Assembly (NCBI RefSeq): GCF_003298505.1
Contig: NZ_QNGB01000011.1
Span: 1-64,000, forward strand
DNA from: Roseovarius sp. TE539
GTDB taxonomy: Bacteria; Pseudomonadota; Alphaproteobacteria; Rhodobacterales; Rhodobacteraceae
Direction: 5' to 3'
Length of the DNA stretch: 64,000 nucleotides
Position numbers and translations under genes: made by a program. Of this stretch, positions 26,609-38,497 are shown piece after piece (the stretch's first letter is position 1; each line of letters begins with the position of its first letter). Below the pieces are notes generated by a model. It had not been told where the DNA came from. It did no database searches and saw only the letters and a program-made list of their open reading frames with translations.

Positions 26609-26749
26609 GGCTTTCCTCTTGTCATGCCGATCACCCGGCGCCGGTATAGCCGCGTCGCCTACCGGGTGAAACCGCAAAATCGTCTGCCGGGCTGGACACC
26701 ACGCACGCAAAACGGCAGATCTTGGGAATATTCATACGGAGGGGACGAG

Positions 26750-27145
26750 ATGGGATTTGTGCTGCGTTGGCTTGTGGCGCTCGGGCTTCTGAGTGCCACC
26801 TTCAATCCGACCGAATGGAATTACGTCCGCTGGGCGCGCAACAACTTCGACGAGCAGATGCCCCTGGCCGTGCTTTTCGGCCTCGTTCTTGTGGTTGGAT
26901 ATATCGTTTACCTGCGGGCGACGTTGCGATCCATCGGTGCGTTCGGAATGGGACTGATCCTCGCGCTTGTGGCAGCGCTGCTATGGGTGCTCTATGATTA
27001 TGGTGTCCTGACACTCGAAAACACGTCGATGAATGTCTGGCTCGGCCTGTTGTCGCTTTCGCTCGTCCTGGGTATCGGACTCAACTGGAGCCATGTGCGC
27101 CGCCGCCTGAGCGGGCAGTCCGACATGGACGACATTGACGAGTAG
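26750..27145 (+). CDS. Conserved small integral membrane protein (possibly DUF6524)
   Basis: A 131-residue protein with four hydrophobic helices: a short first segment with FNPTEWNYVRWA after it, then LAVLFGLVLVVGYIVYLRAT, FGMGLILALVAALLWVLYDY and VWLGLLSLSLVLGIGLNWS. The tail is acidic (SDMDDIDE). The start at 26750 follows GGAGG; a far longer in-frame ORF upstream is antisense to purA and not real. The pattern resembles a protein family common in Rhodobacteraceae; function unknown. Divergent from purA. Confidence 0.75.
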   Translation: MGFVLRWLVALGLLSATFNPTEWNYVRWARNNFDEQMPLAVLFGLVLVVGYIVYLRATLRSIGAFGMGLILALVAALLWVLYDYGVLTLENTSMNVWLGLLSLSLVLGIGLNWSHVRRRLSGQSDMDDIDE

Positions 27146-27202
27146 CCCGCCGTGACCGGCATCCCCCTTCGCTGATGGGGCGCGTCGTGCTAGGATGTCA
27201 CC

Positions 27203-27424
27203 ATGACCGGACCCAGAGAAGATTTCCGCGCATTCTACCTTGCGAAGGTGGGCCTCGGTGAAGGCTGCGGATGTGCGGAGCGTGTGATCGACATCTTCGA
27301 GGCTGACCGGCTGGCGCAGACCCCTTTATCATACCCGGCGCAAGGCCCGGACTCGCTGCGCCGGCGGTGGCGCAGGTTCCTCAATGCCGCCGGGCTGACA
27401 CGGCGAAGACGCCGCAGATCCTGA
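27203..27424 (+). CDS. Small hypothetical protein
   Basis: A 73-residue open frame with ATG after AGGA at 7 nt. The first half (MTGPREDFRAFYLAKVGLGE then GCGCAERVIDIFEADRLAQ) looks like folded protein. The second half is arginine-rich and ends in RRRRRRS. I do not recognise it, and it could be a chance ORF in high-GC DNA. Confidence 0.45.
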   Translation: MTGPREDFRAFYLAKVGLGEGCGCAERVIDIFEADRLAQTPLSYPAQGPDSLRRRWRRFLNAAGLTRRRRRRS

Positions 27425-27509
27425 TACCCGGCATTGCCGGGTTGCGGGTCAGTGCGGATTTGCATAGATACCGGCCATCGCGGTCCATCTCAAAACGGGG
27501 CAATCCTGC

Positions 27510-27872
27510 ATGGAAAATGTCGTCCTCATCGTTCACCTTCTTCTGGCGCTCGCGCTTATAGGGGTCGTGTTGCTGCAACGCTCCGAAGGCGGAGGGCTGG
27601 GCATGGGCGGCGGCGGTGGCGGTGGTGCCATGTCGGGCCGCGCGGCCGCCACTGCACTGGGCAAGCTGACATGGCTTCTTGCCATCGCGTTCATCGCCAC
27701 TTCGATGACCCTGACCATTTTCGCCGCGCAGAATTCAGCCGGTTCTTCGGTTCTGGATCGTGTCACCGACGCACCGAGCGAGGAGAGCACCGATCCTGCG
27801 CTGCCGGATGCGGGTGATCTGCTTCCTCCGTCTGCTGACGACACGGCGCCGCTCGTGCCCAAAGCCGATTGA
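27510..27872 (+). CDS. secG: Preprotein translocase subunit SecG
   Basis: A 120-residue membrane subunit of the SecYEG channel. The N-terminal helix is VVLIVHLLLALALIGVVLLQ, then the family motif QRSEGGGLGMGGGGGGGAM with an unusually long glycine run, LGKLTWLLAIAFIATSMTL as the second helix, and a variable acidic, proline-rich tail. Its place upstream of pyrG is common in alphaproteobacteria. Confidence 0.93.
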   Translation: MENVVLIVHLLLALALIGVVLLQRSEGGGLGMGGGGGGGAMSGRAAATALGKLTWLLAIAFIATSMTLTIFAAQNSAGSSVLDRVTDAPSEESTDPALPDAGDLLPPSADDTAPLVPKAD

Positions 27873-27953
27873 TCCACAACGATTTGAGGGCGGCCGCGCC
27901 ATCGCAACAGCATGTTGCGGTCACCTTGCGCATGACGCGCGAATCCTTTAAGG

Positions 27954-27993
27954 CTTGAGCCCCGTGGTGCTTTGACACGGCAGACGGCTCAAG
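27954..27993 (+). other. Stem-loop between secG and pyrG
   Basis: cttgagcc (27954-27961) pairs with ggctcaag (27986-27993). Inside, ccgtg (27962-27966) pairs with cacgg (27976-27980) around a nine-base loop, leaving a five-base bulge (cagac) on the 3' side. No T-run follows. It may be a weak secG terminator or a leader structure controlling pyrG, whose start is 40 bases on. Confidence 0.5.
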
Positions 27994-28032
27994 TCTGACC
28001 AAAAGCATGATTTCACGGGGGACGCCAGGCGT

Positions 28033-29676
<1,644 letters not shown>

Positions 29677-29749
29677 CGCCCGGTTTGTCGGGCCCGTCAC
29701 GACAACCGCAAAACCAACTCCGCTTCCCCACCTGAGGCTTGAGCGCACC

Positions 29750-31402
29750 TCAATCGGTCATCAGGGCTTGCGCTGCGGCGCGTGCCTCCTGGGTGACGGT
29801 ATCGCCGGACAGCATCCGCGCGATCTCGTCGATCCTTTCGTCAGGGCCAAGCGGACTCACCGTCGAAAGTGTTTCATCGTCGGTCACGTTCTTCTCCACC
29901 CGCCAGTGATGCGATGCCAGCGCCGCCACCTGAGGAGAGTGAGTGACAACCAGAACCTGACCACCGTGAGACAGGTTTGCCAGACGGCGCCCAACCGCGT
30001 CCGCCGTCGCACCGCCAACACCCCGGTCGATTTCGTCAAAAATGAGAGTACGGCCGCTTTCCGTGCCCGTCAGACACACCTTGAGGGCCAGAAGAAACCG
30101 GCTCAATTCGCCACCGGACGCAATGCGCGCAAGCGGACCGGCCGGCGCGCCGGGATTGGTGGCGACAAGGAATGCAACCTCGTCCGTGCCGTCGGGCCCC
30201 GGGTCGCAAGCCGTGATCCCCGTTGTGAATACCGCACGCTCCATCTTGAGCGGCGCCAGTTCAGCGGTCATGGCGCGGTCCAGCGCGGCAGCCGCACCGC
30301 GACGTGCGGCGCCCAGTTTTTCGGCAGCATTCGTATAGACGGTCTGCGCCTCCCGCAGCTCAGCGTCCCGCGCCGCAAGCTCGGTGTCCCCACTTTCGAC
30401 CGCGTCCAGACGTGACCGAAGATGCGCCGCCAACCCCGCCAGGTCATCCGGCGCCACTCCGTGTTTGCGTGCCAGGGCCCTTATCGCGAACAACCGTTCT
30501 TCCGCCTGTTCAAGGTCTTGCGGGTTGAACTCCAGAACCTCCAGGCAGCGTGTCACGCCGTTCAAGGCGTCATCCAGTTCCACCAGCGCCCGCCCGATAG
30601 CCGCGATCGGCGCGTCAAGCTGCCCCTCCGCATGTTCCGCTGCGCCTTCAAGCCAGCGGAGCGCATTGCCCGCGGCCCCTTCTGCCCCCTCTCCGCCAAG
30701 TGCGTCCCGGGCTTTTACGATATCGGCACTGATACGTTCGGCAGCCTGCATCATGCGACGGCGCGAATCCAGGTCCGCCTCTTCGCCCGGTTGTGGCGCA
30801 AGTGACTCCAGTTCAGCCAGAGAGTGCCTCAGGAACTCTTCATCGCTGCGTGCGGTTTCAAGTTGTTCCGCCGTCGCATCACGTTCCTGCCGCGCGGCGC
30901 GGACCGCACGCCACGCAGCGCGCACCGCGGCCCTCTCTTCGAAGAGCCCGCCATACGCATCCAGCAATTCGCGGTGCCCGCGTGCGTTGAGAAGACCACG
31001 ATCATCCTGCTGTCCATGAAGCTCGACCAGAGTCTCGGCCAACGTCCGCAGCACCTGGCCCGAACAACGCCGGTCATTGACCCATGCGGTCTTGCGGCCA
31101 TCGGTTGTGTTGATCCTGCGCAGGATCAACTCGTCTCCCGCATCGGGCAACCCGGCTTCCTTCAGGACGTCGCGTGCCGGGTGATCGGGTGTCAGATCGA
31201 ACCAGGCCTGCACTTCGCCCTGGGTGGCGCCCTGCCGAACCAGTTCCGCACGACCGCGCCACCCCAGCACGAAACCCAGCGAATCCAGAAGTATTGATTT
31301 TCCGGCCCCTGTTTCACCGGTCAATACGTTCAGGCCCGGCTCGAACCCCAGTTCCAGCCGGTCAATGATTAGCATGTCGCGGATGTCGAGCCCTCTGAGC
31401 AC
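29750..31402 (-). CDS. recN: DNA repair protein RecN
   Basis: A 550-residue SMC-like ATPase acting in double-strand-break repair. Walker A is TGETGAGKSILLDSL near residue 30, coiled-coil stretches flank the middle, and the C-terminal part has ARIASGGELSRFLLALKVCL (signature), LIFDEIDRGVGGATADAVG (Walker B/D-loop) and VLVVTHSPQVAALASHHW. GTG start after GAGGGGGGCAGG. It is 24 bases downstream of bamD, so probably in the lpxC-bamD-recN transcript. Confidence 0.95.
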   Translation of the reverse strand: MLRGLDIRDMLIIDRLELGFEPGLNVLTGETGAGKSILLDSLGFVLGWRGRAELVRQGATQGEVQAWFDLTPDHPARDVLKEAGLPDAGDELILRRINTTDGRKTAWVNDRRCSGQVLRTLAETLVELHGQQDDRGLLNARGHRELLDAYGGLFEERAAVRAAWRAVRAARQERDATAEQLETARSDEEFLRHSLAELESLAPQPGEEADLDSRRRMMQAAERISADIVKARDALGGEGAEGAAGNALRWLEGAAEHAEGQLDAPIAAIGRALVELDDALNGVTRCLEVLEFNPQDLEQAEERLFAIRALARKHGVAPDDLAGLAAHLRSRLDAVESGDTELAARDAELREAQTVYTNAAEKLGAARRGAAAALDRAMTAELAPLKMERAVFTTGITACDPGPDGTDEVAFLVATNPGAPAGPLARIASGGELSRFLLALKVCLTGTESGRTLIFDEIDRGVGGATADAVGRRLANLSHGGQVLVVTHSPQVAALASHHWRVEKNVTDDETLSTVSPLGPDERIDEIARMLSGDTVTQEARAAAQALMTD

Positions 31403-31426
31403 CCTGCCCCCCTCAGAGACCGATTC

Positions 31427-32281
31427 CTACAGCCAGCGGCCCTGGATCATCTGGCGATAAATCTGCCGCAACCAGTTGTCGCCCTTCGCCTCCAGGGTCA
31501 GGCCCCTTGAAGACAGCAACGCATAACTGTCCTCGTACCATTCGGTTGCGCGGAAGTTGTGACCCAGTATTGCCCCGGCTGTTTGCGCCTCGTCGGTCAA
31601 CCCGAGCGAAAGGTAGGACTCGACAAGCCGGTGCAGCGCCTCGGCCGTGTGGGATGTTGTCTGGAAGTCCTCGACGACTGTGCGGAACCGGTTGATGGCC
31701 GCGGTAAAGTGATCCCTGCGCAGATAGTACCGCCCGACCTCCATTTCCTTGGCGGCCAGATGATCGAAGGCCAGATCGAACTTCAGGATCGCGGAACGGG
31801 CATATTCGCTGTCCGGATATACCTCGATAACCTTGCGAAGCGCCTGGAGCGCCTCGAACGTCAGCGCCTGGTCACGGCCGACCTCGTCAATCTGGTCATA
31901 ATAGCTCAACGCCAGAAGATACTGAGCATAGGCCGCATCTTCATCTGTCGGATAGAAATCGATATAGCGTTGCGCCGCCGAGCGACTGTTGGCGTAATCC
32001 TTTGCCTCGTGATAGGCAAACGCCTGCATGATCACCGCGCGCTTTGCCAATGCCGAATACGGGTAGAGACGCTCGACCTCCGAAAAGCTCTTGGCTGCAA
32101 GTTCGGGCTCATTGTTCGCAAGATCGTATTCGGCACGCTCGAATATCTGTTCGGCGGAAAACTTCTCGTAGTCCAATTCTCCGCGGGAGGCTTTCCCGCT
32201 ATCCTTGGCCGTGCATCCGGCCATGAAAAGGCCGACAAGCATCACTACAACCAGTTTTGTCCACGACCTGCCGAGTGTCAT
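31427..32281 (-). CDS. bamD: Outer-membrane assembly lipoprotein BamD
   Basis: A 284-residue lipoprotein of the BAM complex, which inserts beta-barrels in the outer membrane. The signal ends in VGLFMAGC, a clear lipobox. Tetratricopeptide-like repeats follow, including QIFERAEYDLANNEPELAAK, AFAYHEAKDYANSRSAAQRY and YPDSEYARSAILKFDLAFDH. This order next to recN is conserved in alphaproteobacteria (older name comL). Confidence 0.95.
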   Translation of the reverse strand: MTLGRSWTKLVVVMLVGLFMAGCTAKDSGKASRGELDYEKFSAEQIFERAEYDLANNEPELAAKSFSEVERLYPYSALAKRAVIMQAFAYHEAKDYANSRSAAQRYIDFYPTDEDAAYAQYLLALSYYDQIDEVGRDQALTFEALQALRKVIEVYPDSEYARSAILKFDLAFDHLAAKEMEVGRYYLRRDHFTAAINRFRTVVEDFQTTSHTAEALHRLVESYLSLGLTDEAQTAGAILGHNFRATEWYEDSYALLSSRGLTLEAKGDNWLRQIYRQMIQGRWL

Positions 32282-32401
32282 GCTGGGTAAACCTTCTTAT
32301 CAGATGCCGGATTTGTAGACGAGTCTTCAGGGTGGTGCTAGCACAGAAATCGGCAAGGCAAAACGACCTTGGCGCAAATCCGCCCCGAGAGAAAGGCCGC
32401 G

Positions 32402-33322
32402 TCACGCGACCTGAGGCATCTCGCCCATGTGAACCCCGGCACCTGGCAGGCGCGCGCACATTTCGGCATCACACTCAACCACTTCGAATGCATCTGGCCG
32501 TGTGAACAGCGCACGCAGCAAGGTGTTGGTCAACGCGTGGCCGGCCCGCGAGCCCTGATAATGCGCCAGCAAGGGCGCCCCTGCCAACGCCAGGTCCCCA
32601 AGCGCGTCAAGCATCTTGTGGCGCACAGCCTCATCGCTGTGGCGCAAGCCACCGGGGCTCAGCACCCGTTCACCGTCAACGACCACTGCATTCTCCAGAG
32701 TGCCACCAAGGGCCAGACCGTTCGCGCGCATCATGTCGACATCCGCCTTGCGACAGAACGTGCGGCTGCTGCACAATTCCCGCACGAAGCTGCCATTCGA
32801 CATATTGAGCGATTTTCTCTGGTTGCCGATGGCGGCGTCCTCGAAAGCGATATCGAACTCGATCAGAAGCGTGTCGTGCGGAACAAGGCGCGCCCGCGCG
32901 TCGCCGCGTGTCACTTCAACCGGTCTTGTCACCCGAATGGCGCGCACGGGGGCATCGTATGTGCGCAAACCGCAATTGAGGATCCCCCGGACGAAGGTGG
33001 CCGAACTGCCATCAAGAATGGGCAGTTCCGGGCCATCGACGATCACCACCGCATTGTGCACGCCGCAGCCGGCCAAGGCCGCCATCACGTGTTCAACAGT
33101 GGACACCGATACGCCGTCGTGGTTGATCAGACGGGTGCAAAGGGGCGCTTGCTCGACCAGGTTCCAGAGCGCCGGGATCGGCGCCGCATCCGGCCCCAGA
33201 TCGCCCCGACGAAAAGAGATGCCATGGTCGGGAGGCGCCGGCAATATCCGCGCCCTCGCAGGCAGGCCGGAATGCAAGCCTACCCCGTCGAAAGCAACAT
33301 ATGACTTGATCGTCGTCTGCAA
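32402..33322 (-). CDS. lpxC: UDP-3-O-acyl-N-acetylglucosamine deacetylase
   Basis: A 306-residue zinc amidase for the committed step of lipid A synthesis. The TTG at 33322 (LQTTIKSYVAFDGVGLHSG) is chosen because it follows AGGGGG by 5 nt and gives the normal length. Zinc ligands are visible in VSTVEHVMAALAGCGVHN, SDEAVRHKMLDALGDL; the catalytic segment near YQGSRAGHALTNTLLRAL has the general-base/acid His. It starts the lpxC-bamD-recN group, separated from ftsZ by a terminator. Confidence 0.96.
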   Translation of the reverse strand: MQTTIKSYVAFDGVGLHSGLPARARILPAPPDHGISFRRGDLGPDAAPIPALWNLVEQAPLCTRLINHDGVSVSTVEHVMAALAGCGVHNAVVIVDGPELPILDGSSATFVRGILNCGLRTYDAPVRAIRVTRPVEVTRGDARARLVPHDTLLIEFDIAFEDAAIGNQRKSLNMSNGSFVRELCSSRTFCRKADVDMMRANGLALGGTLENAVVVDGERVLSPGGLRHSDEAVRHKMLDALGDLALAGAPLLAHYQGSRAGHALTNTLLRALFTRPDAFEVVECDAEMCARLPGAGVHMGEMPQVA

Positions 33323-33480
33323 ACAATCCCCCTGATTCCGCAGCAGATCCCATCCCCACAGGATAACCTTTTCTTTAGAAGCGGACCGGGGCACGCTCAA
33401 CTCAAACTTTGCAACGTCCTGAAACATGGGCCGGCCGGCCGTGGGCGGGATTCTGCCGACCCGCCGCAAATGAGGAGGTC

Positions 33481-33516
33481 AAAAATGAAAAGAGCCGCTC
33501 GAAAGCGGCCCTTTTG
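33481..33516 (-). terminator. Rho-independent terminator after ftsZ
   Basis: Read on the minus strand, GCCGCT-TTCG-AGCGGC (33494-33509) forms a stable tetraloop hairpin followed by the T-rich stretch TCTTTTCATTTTT. It lies 20 bases past the ftsZ stop, so the division operon ends here and lpxC has its own promoter in 33323-33480. Confidence 0.85.
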
Positions 33517-33534
33517 CGAAAGGTCCGATCGCGT

Positions 33535-35190
33535 TCAGTTGGCCTGACGACGAAGGAAAGCCGGAATCTCGATCTGTTCGTCAGGTTCTTCCTCCGGTTC
33601 CGGCGCCGCAGGTTGTTGCGCCTTCATCACAGGTTGCTGACGGGCGGGACGTTGCTGGGCCGTTTGCTCTGATTCAGACCCGTGCCCGGTCATGCGGTTG
33701 AAAAGCGAGTTGATTCCGAACCGGCTTTTTTCGGCCTGCGGCTCTTCGCGCTGCGCTTCGGCCTGACGCCCGCGCGTGCGGCCCACGGCCACCTGCAATC
33801 TCTCGAGGGTTTCCGGCGACGGTGAACCGGGGCGCGGCGCCTGTGGGGCCACGAATTCCTCAAGCTCGTCTTCTTCCTGACCACCATAAGCCGCGGCCGG
33901 TTCTTCCCGCGGCACATAAGCCGGCGGCGGAAGGTCATCACCGGCGCTGTCCTGCGCGTAGTGCTGACCCCGCGTCTCGACCGATGCATGCTCGGCCGAT
34001 CTTTCGTGCCCCTGCGCGGCCTCGGGTTCGAAGATGTCTTCCATCTGATCTTCCGCCGCGGCGCGCTCCGCGTCGATCCCTCCGAAGAGCGAGGGCTCTT
34101 CGGCCGTGTGCTCGGCAGCGGCTTCGCTCAATCGCTCCGGTTCGGGGGCGGGCTGCACATTCTGCGCCGGTTGAAGCGGCTGTGCCAGCGACCGGCGGGG
34201 AACAGGAATATCGGTCTCGATCTCGGACGCATCGATCCCGGTGGCCACGACGCTTACACGCATCGCTCCCTCCATGGCGGCATCCAGGGTGGAGCCGACA
34301 ATGATATTGGCTTCCGGGTCAACTTCCTCGCGGATGCGGTTGGCTGCCTCGTCGAGTTCGAAAAGGGTCAGATCATGACCGCCCGTGACATTGATAAGAA
34401 CGCCCTTGGCCCCCTGAAGGCTGATCTCGTCCAGAAGCGGATTGGCAATCGCCTTTTCCGCGGCCTGAATCGCGCGGTCCTCGCCGTTGTCCTCGCCGGT
34501 GCCCATCATGGCCTTGCCCATCTCGTCCATCACCGCACGGACGTCGGCAAAATCGAGATTGATGAGGCCCGGACGCACCATGAGATCAGTCACACCCTTG
34601 ACCCCCTGGTAAAGAACGTCATCGGCCATCGAGAACGCTTCGGTGAAGGTCGTCTTTTCATTGGCCAGCCTGAAAAGGTTCTGGTTGGGTATGATTATCA
34701 GCGTATCCACGACCTTCTGAAGGGCGTCGACACCCTCCTCGGCCTGGCGCATCCGCTTGCTTCCCTCGAACTGAAACGGCTTGGTGACAACACCCACCGT
34801 CAGCACCCCAAGCTCCCGGGCGGCTTGCGCGATGATCGGCGCGGCGCCGGTGCCGGTGCCTCCGCCCATTCCGGCGGTTATGAAACACATGTGCGATCCG
34901 GCAAGATGATCGACGATCTGTTCTATGCTTTCTTCCGCCGCGGCCGCACCGACCGAGGCCCGTGCCCCGGCACCCAATCCTTCGGTGACCTTGACACCAA
35001 GCTGAACCCGGTTCTGTGCCTGAGCCTGCTGAAGGGCCTGCGCATCCGTGTTCGCGACGACAAAATCGACCCCGTCAAGCGCCTTGTCGATCATGTTGTT
35101 CACTGCGTTTCCGCCAGCCCCGCCAACACCGAACACGGTGATCCTGGGCTTGAGTTCATCCCGTCCTGGCATCGTCAGGTTAAGTGTCAT
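33535..35190 (-). CDS. ftsZ: Cell division protein FtsZ (long C-terminal linker)
   Basis: A 551-residue tubulin-like GTPase forming the division ring. [20 protein letters not shown] opens the GTPase domain; the tubulin signature is [15 protein letters not shown] and the T7 loop is [11 protein letters not shown]. After about residue 330 there is a roughly 200-residue acidic, Pro/Gln-rich linker, longer than in E. coli (383 aa total) and typical of Rhodobacterales. It ends in [14 protein letters not shown], the peptide that binds FtsA and ZipA-type partners. Start at 35190; the frame extends upstream without a family match. Confidence 0.97.
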   Translation of the reverse strand: MTLNLTMPGRDELKPRITVFGVGGAGGNAVNNMIDKALDGVDFVVANTDAQALQQAQAQNRVQLGVKVTEGLGAGARASVGAAAAEESIEQIVDHLAGSHMCFITAGMGGGTGTGAAPIIAQAARELGVLTVGVVTKPFQFEGSKRMRQAEEGVDALQKVVDTLIIIPNQNLFRLANEKTTFTEAFSMADDVLYQGVKGVTDLMVRPGLINLDFADVRAVMDEMGKAMMGTGEDNGEDRAIQAAEKAIANPLLDEISLQGAKGVLINVTGGHDLTLFELDEAANRIREEVDPEANIIVGSTLDAAMEGAMRVSVVATGIDASEIETDIPVPRRSLAQPLQPAQNVQPAPEPERLSEAAAEHTAEEPSLFGGIDAERAAAEDQMEDIFEPEAAQGHERSAEHASVETRGQHYAQDSAGDDLPPPAYVPREEPAAAYGGQEEDELEEFVAPQAPRPGSPSPETLERLQVAVGRTRGRQAEAQREEPQAEKSRFGINSLFNRMTGHGSESEQTAQQRPARQQPVMKAQQPAAPEPEEEPDEQIEIPAFLRRQAN

Positions 35191-35364
35191 TGCTCTGTCC
35201 GCCTGCTGTTGCGCCCACATTCGCGGGCCGTTTTTCTGCCTGTTAACCCCATTATTACCGATCACGCCCCGCAGCGTCACGAAAAAAACACTCGAAACAC
35301 ACCATATATGCTCGTTTTTTGCTCCTTTTTCGCGCCATATCGCCGAATTGGGTACATTTTGCGG

Positions 35365-36699
35365 TTACCAGTTGTCCCTGAACCATTTGAACGCACGCTT
35401 CAGAGGGCGCGTTGCGTACCTGTCCACGGGCAGGTCAAAATCCCACCATTCGTCCTGAGGATTGGCTGCGAAAAGGCACATGCCCACGGCTCCGGCAAAC
35501 CCGGCGCCCGTCGCGGCCTGAGGAAGGCCATGCACCCGCAGCGGCCGGCCAAGCCGCACCTGCTGTCCCAGAATGCGGCTTGCAAGCCCGTCCAGGCCGG
35601 GTATCTGGCTGCCACCGCCCGTCAGCACGATCTGCTGGCTGGGAAGACAGTCGAAGCCGGCCGCGTCCAGACGTGCGCGAACCTCTTCGAGGATTTCTTC
35701 CACGCGAGGGCGCATGATACCGATCAGTTCGGCCCGGCTGACGGTGCGGCGGTCATGCTCGTAATCACCGGTGTCACCACCGATCTCGATCATTTCCCGG
35801 TCATCCATCCCCGTCGCGACAACACCGCCATAGAATGTCTTTATCCGCTCGGCCGTCGCAGCGGGCACCTGAAGCCCCATGGAAATATCCCCGGTCACAT
35901 GCTCACCACCCATGCGCACGCTGTCGGCATAAATCATGTGTTTCTTGACGAAGATCGAGAGCCCCGCCGTGCCGCCCCCGAGGTCGATGCAGGCCGCTCC
36001 CAGTTCCTGCTCGTCTTCCACGAGCGAGGAAATCCCCGCAACGTAGGCCGAAGACGCCAAGCCGGCCAGTTCCAGATCACAGCGCTTTATACAATATGCG
36101 AGGTTCTGAACGGCCGTTGCGTCAACGGTGAGCATGTGCATGTCTGTCGAAAGCGACTGCCCCATCTGGCCGCGCGGATCACTCAAGCCGGTGCGGTGAT
36201 CGAGCGCGAAATTTACGGGCTGCGCATGAAGCACTTCGCGGCCGGCGCCGTAATCGGGCATATCGCAGGACGCGAGAACGCGGCTCACATCCTGTTCGGT
36301 CACGGTATGGCCTTCCAGCTCAACGGTCCCGTCCAATCCATAAGATCGCGGCCCGGCACCCGACAGGCAGGCGATCACGTGATCCACCCGGATCTGGGCC
36401 ATCTTCTGCGCTGCCTGTACCGCGGTGCGGATCGCGCGTTCGGTTTCCGCCATCGCGTCAATCTCGCCGAAACGTACCCCGCGCGACCGCGTGGTCGCGG
36501 CGCCAATGACGCGAAAGCCCGCCTGCCCGGCCATCGCACCAATGCCCTCGGCTTCGGCAAGACGGTCACGCCCGTCGAAGCGCAGGACAAGACATGCGAT
36601 CTTTGACGTTCCAACGTCGAGCACCGCCACGACACCACGCTGCATTGCCGCACGGCGCATCTGCCGCATCGTCCTTTGCGATTCATAAAGCTCGATCAT
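35365..36699 (-). CDS. ftsA: Cell division protein FtsA
   Basis: A 444-residue actin-like protein that tethers FtsZ to the membrane. Phosphate-1 motif VVAVLDVGTSKIACLVLRFD, phosphate-2 ACIDLGGGTAGLSIF and adenosine motif IVLTGGGSQIPGLDGLA are clear; a C-terminal amphipathic helix (RPLKRAFKWFRDNW) gives the membrane anchor. ATGA overlap with ftsQ and AAGGAGG upstream fix the start. The longer ORF reaching 37128 is not supported. 174 bases separate it from ftsZ. Confidence 0.97.
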   Translation of the reverse strand: MIELYESQRTMRQMRRAAMQRGVVAVLDVGTSKIACLVLRFDGRDRLAEAEGIGAMAGQAGFRVIGAATTRSRGVRFGEIDAMAETERAIRTAVQAAQKMAQIRVDHVIACLSGAGPRSYGLDGTVELEGHTVTEQDVSRVLASCDMPDYGAGREVLHAQPVNFALDHRTGLSDPRGQMGQSLSTDMHMLTVDATAVQNLAYCIKRCDLELAGLASSAYVAGISSLVEDEQELGAACIDLGGGTAGLSIFVKKHMIYADSVRMGGEHVTGDISMGLQVPAATAERIKTFYGGVVATGMDDREMIEIGGDTGDYEHDRRTVSRAELIGIMRPRVEEILEEVRARLDAAGFDCLPSQQIVLTGGGSQIPGLDGLASRILGQQVRLGRPLRVHGLPQAATGAGFAGAVGMCLFAANPQDEWWDFDLPVDRYATRPLKRAFKWFRDNW

Positions 36700-37571
36700 C
36701 GGCCCTCCTTCTCCGCCACAAGTCTGCGAACGCGCCACCAATGTTCCACGGCATTCCCGTTCATCCGCACCGTGGGCCGTTCCGACAGCCTCATGTCCAC
36801 GGCGGCAATGTCCCGCGCCATGAGGTCCTGTGCCTCGCTCAGCGCGATCACCCTGTCCAACGCCCGTGCCGGCTGTTTCTCGGGTAGAAGAATGCGCTGA
36901 TCCCGGTCGAGGACGACATTCCAACGGCGCTCTCCCACGCGCACCAGCCCTTGCAGGCGCGAGCCGAGGGGCGCCGCGGCCCGGTTCAATGCCAACGCTT
37001 CGGCAATCGCCTCTCCCGCGCCTTCGCCCGAGACCAGCGGAAGCGCCGGCTTTTCGTCGCGCGAGTCCACCTTGCCGATGATCACACCCTGCCGGTCGAT
37101 CACCGCCAGCCCGTTTTCCCGCTGCCAAAGCGCCGCGGGCTGGCGTTCTTCGATGTCGAGTTCAAGCACTCCCCCCTGACGAATACGCACCGAGGCCGCC
37201 GCGACAGCCGGCAGATCTTCGACCAATCCGCGCACCGCATCGGGATCAAGATCAAATGAACTGACAGGGAGAGGATAGGGAAACAGTTCGCGCACGGTGC
37301 CTGCCACCCCGTCGCTCGCCCCTTCGACTGCCAGCAACCGGACCATGAATTCGGGGCGCGTTTCGAATTGATGACGAAGTTCGGCAAATGTCAGGATCAG
37401 TGCCTCGCGGTTGCGCGGCTCGGAAAGATAGGCGACCCCGAGCCCGAAGCTCAGGCAAAATGGGATGCCCACCCGAAGAAAGCGCCTGAAAAGGGGCGTC
37501 AGCATCAGCCTGTGCAACCTGTAGCGCAGCCGCGACGGCGCCGGGTCGTGACGGGATCTCACCTGTTGCAC
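36696..37571 (-). CDS. ftsQ: Cell division protein FtsQ
   Basis: A 291-residue bitopic membrane protein of the divisome. A basic N-terminus ([18 protein letters not shown]) precedes one transmembrane helix ([16 protein letters not shown]). A POTRA-like domain follows ([40 protein letters not shown]) with the [15 protein letters not shown] segment. GTG start at 37571 after GGAGG, overlapping the ddl stop by 13 bp, so coupling is expected. Confidence 0.93.
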   Translation of the reverse strand: MQQVRSRHDPAPSRLRYRLHRLMLTPLFRRFLRVGIPFCLSFGLGVAYLSEPRNREALILTFAELRHQFETRPEFMVRLLAVEGASDGVAGTVRELFPYPLPVSSFDLDPDAVRGLVEDLPAVAAASVRIRQGGVLELDIEERQPAALWQRENGLAVIDRQGVIIGKVDSRDEKPALPLVSGEGAGEAIAEALALNRAAAPLGSRLQGLVRVGERRWNVVLDRDQRILLPEKQPARALDRVIALSEAQDLMARDIAAVDMRLSERPTVRMNGNAVEHWWRVRRLVAEKEGR

Positions 37572-38479
37572 GACGCGTCCTCCACCATCCAGCGGCACAG
37601 TTCGGGAAAGGATATCCCGACCTGACCCGCCTGCTCGGGCGACAACGAGGTCGGTGTCATCCCCGGCTGCGTATTTGTCTCCAGCAGGATCAGGCCGTCC
37701 CGTCCGCGGTGTTCATCCCAGCGGAAATCAGTGCGGCTCAGCCCCCGGCAGCCCAGCACCTCGTGCGCCGTCAAGGCATGGTCCATGCAGGATCGAAATA
37801 TCTCGGGCGGCACCTCTGCCGGAACGACGTGGTGCGATCCACCGGCAGTGTACTTGGCGTGATAATCATACCATCCGTCGGTGATGATATCCGTCACGGT
37901 CAGCGCCCGGTCGCCCATCACCGTAACGGTGAGTTCGCGTCCCGGCGCGAACGCCTCGACCATCACCACCTCCGGCATGTCATCGTCCAGCAGCGGCGGT
38001 GCATTGGCCTTTTCACGTACGATGTAGACACCAACCGACGACCCTTCGTTATTCGGTTTGACCACATAGGGCGGCGAAAGAACGTGACGGCGTCGCACCT
38101 CGTCGGCGCGGGCAAGGATGCTTTCGACAACAGGCAGGCCCGCGGCCCGGTAAGCCTCTTTCGTTTTCTGTTTGTCCATGGCGAGCGCCGACGCCAGCAC
38201 ACCCGAATGCGTGTAGGGAAGCTGCATCCATTCCAGCAGGCCCTGGACACAACCGTCCTCGCCCCACCTGCCATGCAGTGCATTGAAAACGGCCCGGGGC
38301 CGGATCTGATCAAGGCGCGCGCACAGGTCGTGGCCGGCATCGACCTCGGCCACCTCAAAGCCTGCGTCCCTCAGTGCGGCGGCACATTCACGTCCCGTGG
38401 AAAGCGACACCTCCCGTTCTGCGGAGGGGCCGCCCATTATCACCGCCACAATCGGGGTTGTCCTGCTCGAACAAACCAC
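37559..38479 (-). CDS. ddl: D-alanine--D-alanine ligase
   Basis: A 306-residue ATP-grasp enzyme making the D-Ala-D-Ala dipeptide for peptidoglycan. [20 protein letters not shown] opens the protein, followed by [34 protein letters not shown], and the metal/ATP end segment [23 protein letters not shown] at 38479 is chosen because GAGG precedes it by 6 nt; an upstream TTG at 38491 has no ribosome site. Confidence 0.96.
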   Translation of the reverse strand: MVCSSRTTPIVAVIMGGPSAEREVSLSTGRECAAALRDAGFEVAEVDAGHDLCARLDQIRPRAVFNALHGRWGEDGCVQGLLEWMQLPYTHSGVLASALAMDKQKTKEAYRAAGLPVVESILARADEVRRRHVLSPPYVVKPNNEGSSVGVYIVREKANAPPLLDDDMPEVVMVEAFAPGRELTVTVMGDRALTVTDIITDGWYDYHAKYTAGGSHHVVPAEVPPEIFRSCMDHALTAHEVLGCRGLSRTDFRWDEHRGRDGLILLETNTQPGMTPTSLSPEQAGQVGISFPELCRWMVEDASCNR

Positions 38480-38497
38480 CTTTTGCCTCAATATATC

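Noticed and set aside
29678..29693. gcccg...cgggc hairpin after pyrG as a terminator
   Set aside because: Only five base pairs, with no T-run in either direction; too weak to list.
33961..36606. An 881-codon open frame on the plus strand
   Set aside because: Antisense to ftsZ and ftsA, whose reading frames carry all family motifs.
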